DNA of 64,000 bases from Undaria pinnatifida (Eukaryota; Sar; Phaeophyceae; Laminariales; Alariaceae), in NCBI GenBank assembly GCA_012845835.1, contig JABAKD010000005.1, positions 12,647,205 to 12,711,204 of the forward strand, in the 5' to 3' direction. The translations under genes and the position numbers were made by a program. The notes beneath the pieces were generated by a model that searched no databases, was not told where the DNA came from, and saw nothing but the letters and a program-made list of their open reading frames with translations. Below are positions 10,116-21,178 of this stretch, piece after piece (the stretch's first letter is position 1; the number at the start of each line of letters is the position of its first letter).

Positions 10116-13100
10116 TTAACTCTTCTCCCCGCTCCATCCCTCTCGGGAGGCTGTGCCGGCCGACACTGCGGTAATACTAGCACCTTCGGAATGTTGGTTT
10201 TTGCTGACCCGGAATTTTCCGTTTGATGCATTTCGTCCCTTCTTCGTCCCTTTTCTGTCTTTGTCGTTTCTGTTGCCTTGGGGTTTTCTTGGGCGGTGAT
10301 GTGGGTATGGACACCGCCGTCGCAGATGCCGTACGGTAGCAGAGTACAGACCAGGCAGCAACGCCGCTAACTTTCCAGTAGGTAAATTTCGGAACCCAGT
10401 TTGAATGCTGCCCCGACGCCGGCCGGGTGATGTAATCTGCTTTTTTTGCCGTGTTTTGCTCGCTTTTATTTTTTTGCTTCGCTTTGGTATTTGGTACGGT
10501 ACGGGGGCGATGATGACGGTCTGGGCACCGCTGCTGTCGTCAGAAGCAGTGAGCAGGTCATAAAACATTCGGCGATGCCTCTACTCCTACAGTTGTTAGG
10601 TGCATTCGGCACCCAGTAAGGAACCCTTGGTTCCTTAAAATAAACGGCTGCTATTAATACGATACCGCTTCTTTTTTTTGCATAATATTTTACTCTCCAG
10701 CGTAAGCAAGCGGGGAAGGGGCTCCTTCCGTCCGTTAACCCGATGATTCCCGTAGTAGGCAGCTGGCCGAAGTCTTCGCTACCTTCCTCTCCGACACATC
10801 CAAATATTCCACCAACACGGTGATACGGGTATGATTGCGCGCCCTCGTCGAAGGACACCTGTACCGGACGATTGTATATATAGTGGTTGACCTTCCGCGT
10901 CTCGGAAAGGGAGACAGCTGATGCATCTTGATTGGTACTGCAAGTCCGATGCGAACCCCTCCGCTTGTGGATCTGCACGCGAGTGTCATCCAGAAGGAGT
11001 ATCGTTTTGCTGCGCGCGGTACTCTGACGAAGTAGCGTCTCGGAGTCCCCCCTCCTCTCAATGGTGATATCCATGCAGAGGTCCCTGTCGGTGCTGATAG
11101 GATACCCCACCTTCAGAATATATGATGGCAAATGGACAGTCACTCGACGGTGCGGAAGAGAGCGTGAACCGTGCACATGACGCTGGCTCATCTGCGCGCC
11201 TGCTCGGTGGGATAATCGTGCATGATGCGTGTTGGCAGCCGTCTTGCCGCAGCAGGGGCACCCCGCCGCTAGGAACCCCTTCGTCACCAAAAAGCGTCGT
11301 CCCAGGAATACGAACCCCGAGGCCAGCGTGACTCCGGACGAGCTCGTGGACCTCACCCTCACACCGCGACAGCAGCCGGTCTCGAATGGCTGCGCTGTCG
11401 AGCCTTAACCTTGATATCTGGTCCTGGTGCTCGTGAACGGGCCATCCGTACCCAGTGGGCGTGCTGACTCGTCGAGCTGGTCCAGAGAGGCGATGTACGT
11501 TGCCGGATCTGAAAAATTTGCTGGCTCAGCCCTTGCTGCGCCTTTTGAGAGTTGGTAGCTACCTTGCAACACGGCAGCCAGTAGCTTTCGAGGACACAGC
11601 AGCAAGCACAGTTGCTAGGGCAGCACAAGTATTACGCCTAGCTAATTGCCGTATGCCAAAAGCCATTTCACCGCATAGTTGGCATAATTTAACAATGTTT
11701 TCGTGCTCATAGAGGGGTATTTCAGAATATCAGGAACCCATCAAAGGGACGTACGTCCTCGGATTATTTTTTGTTGTGCTAGAGGGTCTTCGTGTTTAGA
11801 CTTGTTTTGCTCGAGCTGAGACAAGCGCACCCCTCGCACATCACTCCTCGAACTCTCCACGTCCTCTTGGACGCCACCGATACCCGACACAGAATCATGA
11901 CCTTGGAGCTATGGACAATGAGCGTGGACGAATGATTCATCTATCAATTTACCTAGAAAATCTGGGGATGAACCCAGAATGTCCCCTGGGGGCGACAGCA
12001 CTATTGTTTTCGTAAGCTCTCAGGGGCTGGAGCTCACGCAGCGACCAGCCGGCTGATCCCGACGGACTGTGCTTGCCTCCTGCGGGCTGTGTAGCGTATC
12101 TCTGCTCCCGCACCACACGCCCCTTGCGCAGATCCGGCATACAGGTTATGAACTTCGATTTAGTAGTAGTATTGGCAATTCGCAGCAGTAGCTCCAGATG
12201 ACGATGGTTGTTCCCTGTAGTTGCGGCTACGGAGGACTCCACAGAACTGCAAGGGCTATCCGGCGATTTTCAGCAACCACTACATGCTCCAATCAATCGA
12301 AGATCTCGCCATTGTATATTGTTTCAGCGTCATGTGCCGTCAACATCTCCACACAAGACGGCTTCGAGGCACCTTCCTCACCATCGCGGAAATCCCTGTC
12401 CCGCCAGAATTCCTGAATTACGTCTGCCATCGCTTTCTTCGATACCCCATGCACGTCGTGAAGTCCCTTACTCTACGTACTCCAGATGTGATGGACGAGA
12501 TCCGAGTGGAGCAGCTTTCTCCGGGCTTTTTCCCCCACTGTGCTGAAGAGGTCGGTAAAAGCCTGTGGCACCGTCGTCACAAAAACCCTAACAGACGCTG
12601 GCGCTCCCCGTGCTTCAATCAACAGCAATAGTGGTATGAACCCTTCGGCCCCCGTGGATATGCCCGACTGTGCTTTTTGGTGGGACCGCAGCGTCGACCG
12701 ACTCGTCGGGGACCCGTTCTTCAACAACGACGATTCGTCCGCTGTCCCTGGAAACTCGCGCCGGCGTTCAAGCATCCACATTGCGTTGGTGTCTTCCTTC
12801 TGACCCGCAAGCAGGGACAGCCCAGGGTCAATTTCCCGATCAATGTACGAGGTCCGATGCATCATAGAATTGGTGGCGATCAGGTTGGGCACCTGGTTTA
12901 GGGCAAATATTTTTCCGGTGTAGGCGGCGGCTTCAGTGCCGAGTTGTTGCGTTCCCGCCCTTTTCGATCTATCGCAATGACGTTGCACACCACGTAAACC
13001 TCGCATGCCAACCATCTCTACCCTATCCCCGTCCGCGATGCAAAAACGGATGCCTTTGGACGGACAACCAGACAGAACAACACCTACACACCTACACGAC

Positions 13101-13822
13101 TGAACTCAGCAGGAACCCTGGGCCAGCATCGCTGCTAACCTCGCCTGGTAGATAGACCCGACTGAATATCAAGAAGGGAAGCAGAGAAGTGATAGTATAT
13201 TCGCCATAGTCGGTGACGTTCATTGTTGTATGTTTCGGTTACATGCTACGGTTTGATTTAGATCATGCATGCCTCCGAATCAGTAGCAAAACCCTCGGAT
13301 GTGCCAGGATGCCCCCAGATGCCACAGTAGGCGCATGCTCCTTCGAAGGAAAAGAGCAGCCGGCTTGTTGGGGTTGATGGTAATGCGTTTGTCGCACAGT
13401 TTATGCTGGAGAAATAAAGGGCACAGTATCCACATTGGTCGGTGCGATCTCCGTAATGCCAAAGCTGCTAAATTCCAAACAAGCAAATACTTCAGCGCCT
13501 CGAGCGTCGAATTCCTCGCGGACGCGCTTCAGACCTGGTAGAACCGACATACCGGACAACACCGAGACCGATCATGATGGCGCCCCTTTGCTGCATCCCA
13601 TCGCCGCGGTCGATCTTGCAACTCTCCCCTGCATCCATCTCGAATAATGTAGGCATGAGTATCTTGGCCGGAACACTTGGCGACGAACTGCGTAGGCGTC
13701 GACACACAAGTGATCGCCTTTGCGAGCACTGCAGTCCGTTCGACCGTGCATAAAGCTTTGGAGAAGTCAATCAGGATGAGCCAATTGCTTTTGGTGACAT
13801 GGTGCACTCGGATGCGTAGCAC
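10116..13822 (-). pseudogene. LINE-type reverse transcriptase ORF, decayed
   Basis: A non-LTR retrotransposon polyprotein would nick target DNA and reverse-transcribe its own RNA on the nicked end. Read on the minus strand, the N-terminal side has LILIDFSKALCTVERTAVLA (about 13770), the first catalytic-Asp block. Then come FEMDAGESCKIDRGDGMQQR (about 13610), a GVQQGDPMGP-like block, and EFDARGAEVFACLEFSSFG (about 13460-13510). That last block should carry the YxDD catalytic pair but reads LEF. Further on are ITINPNKPAALF, MHRTSYIDREIDPGLSL and SGISTGAEGF (about 12660-12870), typical of the thumb and connection region. Near 11270 a CPCC...HHAR cluster looks like the C-terminal zinc-binding segment, with the expected final Cys replaced by Ser. 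Many frameshifts and stops separate the blocks. Element ends and a poly(A) tail were not located. The 298-codon frame at 10466-11362 overlaps the C-terminal part but mixes frames. Confidence 0.7.
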
Positions 13823-14266
13823 TTTTTTCTACTTCAGTTCTTTCCTACCCGGATCAAAAACTGAGATTGTTTCTGGCGCCATCCAAAAACTGAGATTCTT
13901 CATTTTCTTGTAGTATGCGATGTCTTGCTCTTGGGACCATACTGTTGCATGAACATTTGATTCCTCGGGTATTCAATAACTTTATTCTGACAAGGTCGCT
14001 CTCGTAGTACGTGCCTGGCAGGCAGGACGTATCCAGCACGAAAGGAACCCAGACCTTTTCTTGCACAAACGATGGTGAGCTTCTTGCCTGGTTTCCCGTT
14101 GTTGTTATTTACCTATTTTAGCTGCTTGTAGAGATCAGCGGTTGTTTGTGTTATCCGTCACAATACCAGTTGTCGCGTGGCAAGCAAACGTAGCACTAGT
14201 ATACGGTAGAGCGCGCGGTGGGGGCAGCAAGCGAAGGAGGTGAGGATTGCCTAGTTCCTGCCCACA
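13823..14266. other. Unassigned sequence
   Basis: No recognisable gene. The phrase caaaaactgagattntt occurs twice at about 13856 and 13886, a 30-bp near-duplication. Confidence 0.4.
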
Positions 14267-14629
14267 TTGCCCTTGAATCCCTCGGACAGAAAGCTAAGTG
14301 AGGAAAGTATTGGAGACATCCCGTCCCGGGTTTTCCGCGACATATCGATCCTGCTCGGCGTTACATATCTCGACAATACCTCGACAGTACGCATGCAGAC
14401 CAGGAAGCAGATTGGTGTAGGTAGTGGTGATCGTGACGCATTAGCTACCGCTGTCTCCGAGGTGCGCAAGCGCCAGCACTACGCTCAACCGGGATACCTG
14501 TCCTCGGACGAGCGGGGCCGTAAACTAGCCATCTTAAAAGCCTTTTGGCGTCGCGGGGTAGGCGGCAGTGCCTGCGTCGACCAGCTGGCAGCGACCGCGG
14601 AGATGGATTCACGACGGGCAAAGGAGTAG
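14267..14629 (+). CDS. Open frame of 120 codons, unrecognised
   Basis: A 120-residue reading starting MPLNPSDRKLSEES and ending MDSRRAKE. It is rich in Arg, Ser and Ala and not low-complexity, with a helical-looking second half (YLSSDERGRKLAILKAFWRR). I recognise no family. No splice signals, neighbours or second copy support it, so it may be a chance open frame or a remnant of the upstream side of the LINE. Listed because it is among the few open frames here not explained by a repeat. Confidence 0.2.
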   Translation: MPLNPSDRKLSEESIGDIPSRVFRDISILLGVTYLDNTSTVRMQTRKQIGVGSGDRDALATAVSEVRKRQHYAQPGYLSSDERGRKLAILKAFWRRGVGGSACVDQLAATAEMDSRRAKE

Positions 14630-14789
14630 TGAAGGTAGGAGTCATGCAGACCGTATCGGCAACCATGCAGGCCTACCCTCCAACATTTGAAACCTACTGA
14701 GCCACATTAAGGCGTCGTCTTCATGTCGTGGGGGTCGGGTCTGCTACCACCCGCCCCTCCCCGCCGCGCATCCTAGCGTCTTGGCGATC

Positions 14790-15010
14790 TCGCAGTAATA
14801 ATAGCAGTAAGAGCAGCTGCAGCAGTAGCAACAGTAGGAGCAGCAGTAGCAACAGTAGTAGTGGCGGTAGTAGTTGTAGCAGTAGCAGCAGCTGCAGTGT
14901 TGATAGTACTGTAGTAGCAGTGGTGGTAGTTGTAGTAGTAGTTGTAGTAGTAGCAGTAATAGTAGCAGTAGTAGTAGCAGCAGCGGTAGTATTGGTAGTA
15001 GTAGTTGAAT
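14790..15010 (+). repeat. (TAG/CAG)n microsatellite
   Basis: About 220 bp of imperfect TAG, CAG and GTA triplets. The long frames on both strands (Ser, Val or Leu/Tyr-rich) are translations of this and the neighbouring G-rich tract. Confidence 0.85.
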
Positions 15011-15680
15011 TTTGAAGCGGTGTTTCTGTGACTGCTGTCTGTCTGTGTACAGTGTGTTGTGTGTTGTCTGCTGTGCGTACGTGTGTTGTGTGTTCTGTGT
15101 ATGGTATGAGGTGTGTGTTGTATTTTGTGATACAAGTGTGTTACGTTTTGGTGGTGGGTGTGTACTAGGTGTGCGCCAGTGTATGTGCGTGGCATGGGCG
15201 GGGGGAAGACGTGAAGGGCTGTATCTTCGGGTGGGGTGGGGGGGCGGGGGGCAGGGGAGAGAGAAGGGGGAAGTGGGAAGGCCGGGGGGGGGGGGGGGGG
15301 GGGTACTTGTAGGGGGGAGGTAAGGGGTGTACTCATCGGGGGAGGGGGTTGGGGAGTAGAGTGTCCATGCTTGTGCATATGTGTGCTTCGTGTTGCTGTA
15401 TGACGTGCATGCGTGTGAGCTGTTGCGGGAATGGAGTGTAGGGGTGGGGAGGTGAGGCGATGGGGAGGGGGGGGGGGGGGGGAGGGTATGGGTGGAGGGA
15501 TTGGTGGAGGGGTGGGAAAGGGGGGGCACGTTGGGGGTGCGATGGCGTTGGGGGAGGGGGGGGGGGGTTGGAGGGGGGCGTGCTTGCTTGGGTGGTTGGT
15601 GCGTGTTTTTCTCTGTGTTTGTGTGCGTGAGGTGATGTGTGTAAGGGAGTCTTGTGTCTGTCTGTATGTCAATAAATAGT
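15011..15680 (+). repeat. GT- and G-rich low-complexity tract
   Basis: Begins GT-rich (tgtgtgttgt-like) and becomes purine-rich with runs of G, the longest at about 15284-15303 and 15466-15481. Strong strand asymmetry: G and T dominate the plus strand. Multiple G runs could fold as G-quadruplexes. The 314-codon proline/threonine/histidine-rich minus-strand frame is an artefact of this composition. Confidence 0.8.
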
Positions 15681-15937
15681 ACAGACATGCACTACCGGGT
15701 ACTGGTATCTATATACATTTGATGAACCTGGTTTTGTACAAGGTTTTTGCATCGTCTGCCCAACGTACATGAGTGTTTTAACCCACTAGAACCGTCGCTG
15801 TTAGCTATTGGCAATGGGTATCCTGCTTCGGCGCCGATCTGATCCTAACAGGTTATGAAACCTCCAAGCTAACTCTGGATGTAGGTTGTAACGATAGGCT
15901 CGACCCCCATGGTCTTACCTGGCCCGATAGTTGAATA

Positions 15938-15960
15938 ATTTTCGCGCGAAGCGCGAAAAT
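15938..15960. other. Perfect 10-bp hairpin followed by T-run
   Basis: attttcgcgc and gcgcgaaaat are exact reverse complements with a 3-nt gaa loop, followed at once by ctttttttgg. The form is that of an intrinsic or RNA polymerase III terminator, but no transcript that needs it was identified. The rest of 15681-16975 shows no gene I can support. Overlapping frames on opposite strands at 16399-16895 lack domains. Confidence 0.5.
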
Positions 15961-16975
15961 CTTTTTTTGGCCGATATTTTTTGTCAACGGCACGTGTAAA
16001 AGATCACAACTACAGGCAGTAAATGTTGCATAACTTTTGATCAAATGGGAGTACGTCGGCAAACAGGGTATCGGATTGAAGCGCTTGATGTCGTCTACCT
16101 CCTGGGGTGGGTAGAACGATCGACGTGGAATACAGTGGCCAAGAGGAGAGCCAAGACCGAACGGAAATGAAATATGTGTCAATGTATTTGTTCTTGAAAT
16201 AATACAAAAGTTTAGCCCCGAGTACAAGCAAGATTATGCCACTACATGCTCCCTCAAGCTACATCCATAAACGCATGCCTGCACAACGCGCCTACCCTGT
16301 GGGCACGACAATGAGCTGCCCGAGATAACCATGCCCTCGAGGTACGTGCTCTCCCTAACAAACGCGAACCCTTTCATTGACGTAGACTTATGGTCCACCT
16401 ACTTCGAGCTGCACCCCCCCGGGTAAGCATCATCCCCGACGCAGTGACACTCGCTACCGAACATCCGGATGGGCCTCGTGGCAATCGGGTTGACTTGACG
16501 CGGCGTCGACTCTCTGGCATGGTGCAAATGGGACCTGGAGATGACAAGAACAACTGGTTGTGGTGACGTTTGAAGGCTCCGACTCGCATTTTGTGCCCGC
16601 ACGTAGGCAGTGCTGGTTCCGCCGCTTAGCACCCGCCGCCGAAGAAGCGCCTGACACAGCGCTAAGCCCAGCACTGCTGTTGCCCCCGGCGGAGTTACCC
16701 TGCTCTGCTCCTCCAACCCCCGAACACCGTCTCCACCGGCTATCATGCCGTTTCGTCTCTTATGATCTTGCGTCTCTTGTCGGCCTGGGATGGAGGTCCT
16801 GGCTTGCCCGCACCCGCTCGATTCTGCTTTCCTGCCGGCCTTCCGACAGGAGCAGGAGGAGCGACCACACGCTGAATTCCATCCCGGGCGAATAGCAGCA
16901 GCGCCACAAAGACCGCCCTACGGCAGGCGTGGACAACATGTATTTGCCTCATGTTTTTGTGCTTTTGAGGTACGC

Positions 16976-17260
16976 CGCCGCTTGGGCAGAGCCGACCACA
17001 GCAGTACTACAGCAGCACTACTACTTGTACTACCAGAGTTGCGCCGCGCAAAACCCCCGTGTCGCTCGGGCAGAGCCGATCACAGCAGTACTACGGGCAG
17101 AGCCGATCACAGTAGTACTACAGCAGCACTACTACTTGTAGTACCATAGTTGCGCCGCGCACAACCCCCGTGTCGCTCGGGCAGAGCCGATCACAGCAGT
17201 ACTACAGCAGCACTACTATTAATACTTGAACTACCAGAGTTGCGCCGCGCACAACCCCGT
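16976..17260 (+). repeat. ~80-110-bp minisatellite, about 3.5 units
   Basis: Units begin gggcagagccgatcacagcag, followed by tactacagcagcactacta and gagttgcgccgcgcacaaccc. Starts near 16979, 17063, 17093 (truncated first unit) and 17174. The flanking phrase gattggcctgtactatggg occurs at about 17271 and 17346. Confidence 0.85.
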
Positions 17261-17701
17261 GTCGCTCGCTGATTGGCCTGTACTATGGTGTACTATGGGG
17301 AGGGACTGTGTAGAAAAAGAAAAAGAGGCCTAAATGGAGCCTTCTGATTGGCCTGTACTATGGGTAGGCAGGTAAGACCATGGGGGTAGCCCTCCCAACT
17401 TTTTCCTTCACGAAATCGCCGGTTTTAAAACCAGCTCCCGGTCGTATCTCCTGAAATACGATGTCCTTCGACACCCCGACGTCATCGATCGATAGGCCTC
17501 TGTACACAAGAAAAAATATAGGAATACTTTTTTTTCAATAGTATCCTTCCTTGTGTCGAGCAGCCATGAAACGTTTGTTAAATAATATCGCTGGTTTCGG
17601 GGGGGGCAATCTTAGAATCAGTCACCTGCAGGGATCAAACCGGAGCATTTGATCAGCTCTGCATGTATATTTAATACCACCTTCTTCCATTCATAGTAGT
17701 A
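17261..17701. other. Unassigned sequence
   Basis: No gene recognised beyond the duplicated gattggcctgtactatg phrase. Confidence 0.4.
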
Positions 17702-17882
17702 TATTATAAAAATTAAAATACACTCCAGCTGTGAGATCGAAGATTTCGTCGAAACTCATCTTTGCAAGCTGTGTGTGATACTCCGATCGCGCGCATTACG
17801 AGTTGTGTGTCCTCATTAAGGATATAGTATATACATTAATACATAACACTCACAGCTGGAGTGTATTTTCATTTTTATAATA
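17702..17882. repeat. R1 short copy with both inverted ends
   Basis: A 34-bp left end (tattataaaa...cagctgtgag, 17702-17735) is matched by its reverse complement at 17849-17882 with one mismatch. The 113 bp between them carry the R1 landmarks gatttcgtcgaaactcatc and tactccgatcgcgcgcat. It resembles a miniature inverted-repeat element made of the two R1 termini. No clear target duplication beyond possible TA-rich flanks. Confidence 0.75.
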
Positions 17883-18649
17883 AAGCTAACATGAAGTCTA
17901 CGGGTATACGAGTAGGGTAGACCCGAACAACTTGTTTAGGTTTTTTTTCTCTTTTTTTTTTTTCTTGATCAATGGTTAGCTTGCTCCTTTTTTCTTTTCT
18001 TGGTGTTTTGGTTCTAGAGTGCATGGTTTTGTGGCATATGCAAAGAGTTGGAAAGTTGATGCGATAGACAGCGACAGGCAGTGAAGCAGTAGTGCCCAAG
18101 AGGCACACACGGACGAACCATCGTCTCCGTGTTACATACCGTAAGTATAGTATGGTACAGAACCTCCAACGAGAAACAGGATGGTAAACGAGCAAACACT
18201 GATTCTAAGAAAGCCCTTCTTCCCCGAAACCAACGATTTCTTTTATGGACGTTTCGTGGCTGCTCGACGCGAGAAAGAATGCTATGAAAAAACTAATCAA
18301 CAAAAAATTATCATGTGTGCCAAGGACTATCGACCAACGATGACGTCGGGGTGGCAGGGGGTAGCAAGGCAGGGGTGAAATCTTTAAGGAGGTACGCCCG
18401 GGAGTTGATTTCGAACCCGGCGATTTCGTAAAGGAAACTTGAGGGGGGTACCGAAGAACGATAGTCTAGATACCAAAGCAGACTGACATTTACAGGAATA
18501 CAAGATAACCTGGGAGCCATTCATTGTACTGAAGCTGTTAGTGTAGAACGCATCTTTTCCCAAGCAAGAAACCCAGTCTGGATCGGTGTTCCTGTTTCTT
18601 ATTGGGTATTCTGCCTATACTGTGAGATTGTGGAGAAAGTTTTTTTTTT
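17883..18649. other. Unassigned sequence
   Basis: Contains T-rich runs near 17941-17995. No recognisable gene or repeat. Confidence 0.4.
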
Positions 18650-18955
18650 CACACACTTACTTCTACTTTCCAGCTTCTGGACACGCCGTGGTCGCAGGGG
18701 TCGTCCCTTCTTTCCCCCCGTTCTTGCTTTCAATTTTTGTCACGCATACGACGTAAGGTTCAGCAATCCCACTGCTCCTCGATATTTCATCGAGTGTTGT
18801 TGCTAACTCACGCTCTCTCGTTTACTGCAAGTCAATTTGTGCACAAGAAAAAGTCCCAACGAATTCATTCAAGTATGCACTCGGCGGGGTTTGAACTCAA
18901 GAAACTGACCTATACCAGGCCCCAGGATAACCTGATGCGCCACCGGGGCGACCGA
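18650..18955 (-). mobile_element. S1 SINE copy, tail type A
   Basis: On the minus strand the head reads cggtcgccccggtggcgcat, with an A-box-like tggcgcatcagg, and a T-arm remnant gagttcaaacccc. It continues with the body motifs cttgtgcacaaattgacttg, gagcgtgagttagcaac and gcagtgggattgctgaacc, then cgaccacggcgtgtccagaagc. The head is tRNA-derived and would supply an internal RNA polymerase III promoter. Closest copy: 22312-22632. Confidence 0.75.
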
Positions 18956-19285
18956 TATTTCGTTAGCCGTCGACGCATAGTCAACCAACCAACAGACATC
19001 AGGCACAATAGTAGGTGCATTGTGTGTTGTTTGCTGTGCTGTTCAGCATTCATTCACTTGTATTTCGCTGAATTGCCTACGCGAAGGGGCGTACCCTTGA
19101 ACAAATCATCATCGCGTAAGTACACCAGGTGCCTGGGGTATTAAAAAAAAAAAACGTCAGCATGCACCTTGAAGTACGGGGATAACACATGGACCGGTCC
19201 GTGGGTCGGCCCTTCAAATCCACGGGCTGGCCCACAGAGATGGCGGACCAACCCACATTGAGCCCGTGCCTCGTGAGCCTCGCTG

Positions 19286-19492
19286 CAATGGGCCGGGCCG
19301 GGAGTGTTTTCGAAATTCGATGAGCGAGGCCGGGCCGCGGCCCACACTCTTTGATAATTTGACGGGGAGGGCAGGGCCGCGGCCCACACTCTGAAGCTTT
19401 GATGGGCAGGGCCGAGTCGCGGCGTATCCTCTGAAAACTTGATGAGCCGGGCCGGGCCGCGGCCCACTCTGTGAATAATGATGGGCCAGCCC
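19286..19492 (+). repeat. GC-rich 35-45-bp minisatellite
   Basis: About five units built around the palindrome gggccgcggccc, found at about 19332, 19374 and 19454 with a mutated form at 19409. Between them lie cacactct and short AT-rich spacers. Open frames on the minus strand are by-products. Confidence 0.8.
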
Positions 19493-19738
19493 ACAAGCGT
19501 CGGCCCATGGCAAGCCCCTCCTATCTGTGATGGTTTGATAACCCGCGTGTGTTACATGTAGGTTTGCAATGTGTTGTCTAAAGCACCCCCTTGCCCCGGT
19601 CCGCATCAGATTCTGCATGGAATAGGTGCCAAGTCCACACCTTGAGCATACTACACGGTACGTATGCCGGTGCCAACAAACTGCTCTGTACATTTAATAC
19701 TTCAAGTAAATAGAATATATCGGGCAGGCAAAGAAAGA

Positions 19739-19892
19739 CACAACACCGTGATTCTCAGCATTCGCTTTGCTTGCGTTCGGTCGAGACGACCGGTCGGTGA
19801 ATGAATGCTTGCTCTCTAGACACAACATTGTGTGGTTCGCAGCATTCGCTTTACTTGTGTACAGTCGAGACGACCGGTCGATGAATGAAGTG
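19739..19892 (+). repeat. 84-bp tandem duplication
   Basis: cagcattcgctttgcttg, tcgagacgaccggtcg and tgaatgaa occur twice, 84 bp apart (anchors at 19748 and 19832). Confidence 0.85.
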
Positions 19893-20383
19893 CTTTCGAG
19901 ATCTCTGTAACGCAACATTATCGACCATCTCATAAGAAAGAGTGTCGCAGGAATCTCCGCCTGTGGAAACTCCGAGGAAATCATGTATGATGCTAGCATT
20001 CGGGAAGGGCTATACTAAAATAAAGTTAATGTAGAAGAGATCACCATGTCGTATTTGAATAAGGGGCTTAGCCTACCTACCCCAGTACCCCGGATTATCA
20101 TTTAGAGGGACTGTACCATAACAATGATGGTACCCGTAGCGTAGCAGCAAACTAGCTGCAGTCTGGTGGCTGTGGGCTCGACAGGCCCAGGTTTTATGCC
20201 TCTGCCCATAGACGGTGGGGGTGGTGTGTGTGATGGTTTTTCTGGTTTGTGTCCTCTCCAACAGCGTCCGACGAGTGCCTTGATTAGTGCATGTGCATCC
20301 CATGTGTCACCATCCATCCATCCATCGGCATATCTATGCTATGTATCACCCTCAAGACAAATTCTCCCTACACTGTGCCTATA
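19893..20383. other. Unassigned sequence
   Basis: No recognisable gene. Short frames on both strands at 20073-20384 have no domain. Confidence 0.4.
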
Positions 20384-20511
20384 GTAGCAGCAGTAGTATA
20401 GTAGTATAGTAGTATTAATAGTAGCAGTAGTAGCAGTAGTAGTAGCAGCAGCAGTAGTAGTAGCAGTAGTAGTAGTAGCAGCAGTAGTAGTAGTAGCAGT
20501 AGTAGTAGTTA
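20384..20511 (+). repeat. (TAG)n/(CAG)n microsatellite
   Basis: Interrupted TAG, CAG and AGT triplets over about 128 bp. The phrase ttacttggtcctag occurs twice just after it (about 20510 and 20549). Confidence 0.85.
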
Positions 20512-20719
20512 CTTGGTCCTAGATGGGCTACCAATGGTAGTAGTTGCCTTACTTGGTCCTAGCTAGGTGGACGAATTCGCAAGCTGTTGTCGGTGAATTC
20601 AACGGGATGTTTTTGTTGTTGAAGCACTACAAAGGAGTACCCACTAGACCACTCACCCATGGGGCACGTGGCTGAGCGGTGTTCTAGTGGGTCGTATCAA
20701 TAGTCCTATATTACAAGTA

Positions 20720-20965
20720 TCAAAAATAAAATACGATCCAGCTGTGAGATCGAGGAAGATTTCGTCGAAACTCATCTTTGCAAGCTGTGTGTGTCATACT
20801 ACTCCGATCGCGCGTATTACTGGGTGTGTGTCCTCATTGAGGATATTATTATAGGTGAACGACTTCCTTACTTACGTAGAACTACAGTGTAGCTTGTGCC
20901 AGGGTCAACAGGGTGATGTTAATCAATCTGCGCGCGGAAACTACATAAACCCTATTATAGACTAG
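20720..20965 (+). repeat. R1 dispersed repeat, forward copy (partial)
   Basis: Starts aataaaatacgatccagctg, then gatttcgtcgaaactcatc, ctccgatcgcgcg, tgtgtgtcctcattgaggat, and tcaacagggtgatgtt, ending at the cgcgcggaaacta block. It lacks the G-tract half present in longer copies. Confidence 0.8.
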
Positions 20966-21178
20966 ACTATCTATGTGCAACGAAGCAAAAACACATCGTG
21001 TGCCTCGAAGGTGGAAACTACTATCAACATCTTGAATTAATAGTATGGATCAATCTATCGTCCCCTCCTTGGCCATCTCCTTCGACAAGGCAGGGGCGAC
21101 ATCGACCTGCCATTAAATCTGCATAGATAGTCTATAGTCTATATATATATCCAGAGTATATTATATACTTTCGAGTTC

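Noticed and set aside
10466-11362. 298-codon frame as an intact gene
   Set aside because: Covers the C-terminal zinc-cluster part of the LINE relic but drifts between frames, and the expected conserved residues are partly lost.
14744-15688. 314- and 299-codon minus-strand frames rich in Pro, Thr, His and Leu
   Set aside because: They follow the GT/G-rich tract and the TAG array; composition alone explains them.
16976-17260. CRISPR-like array
   Set aside because: Repeat and spacer are not distinguishable, unit lengths vary, and the context is eukaryotic; it is a minisatellite.
18737-19144. 135-codon plus-strand frame
   Set aside because: Lies mostly on the antisense strand of an S1 SINE.
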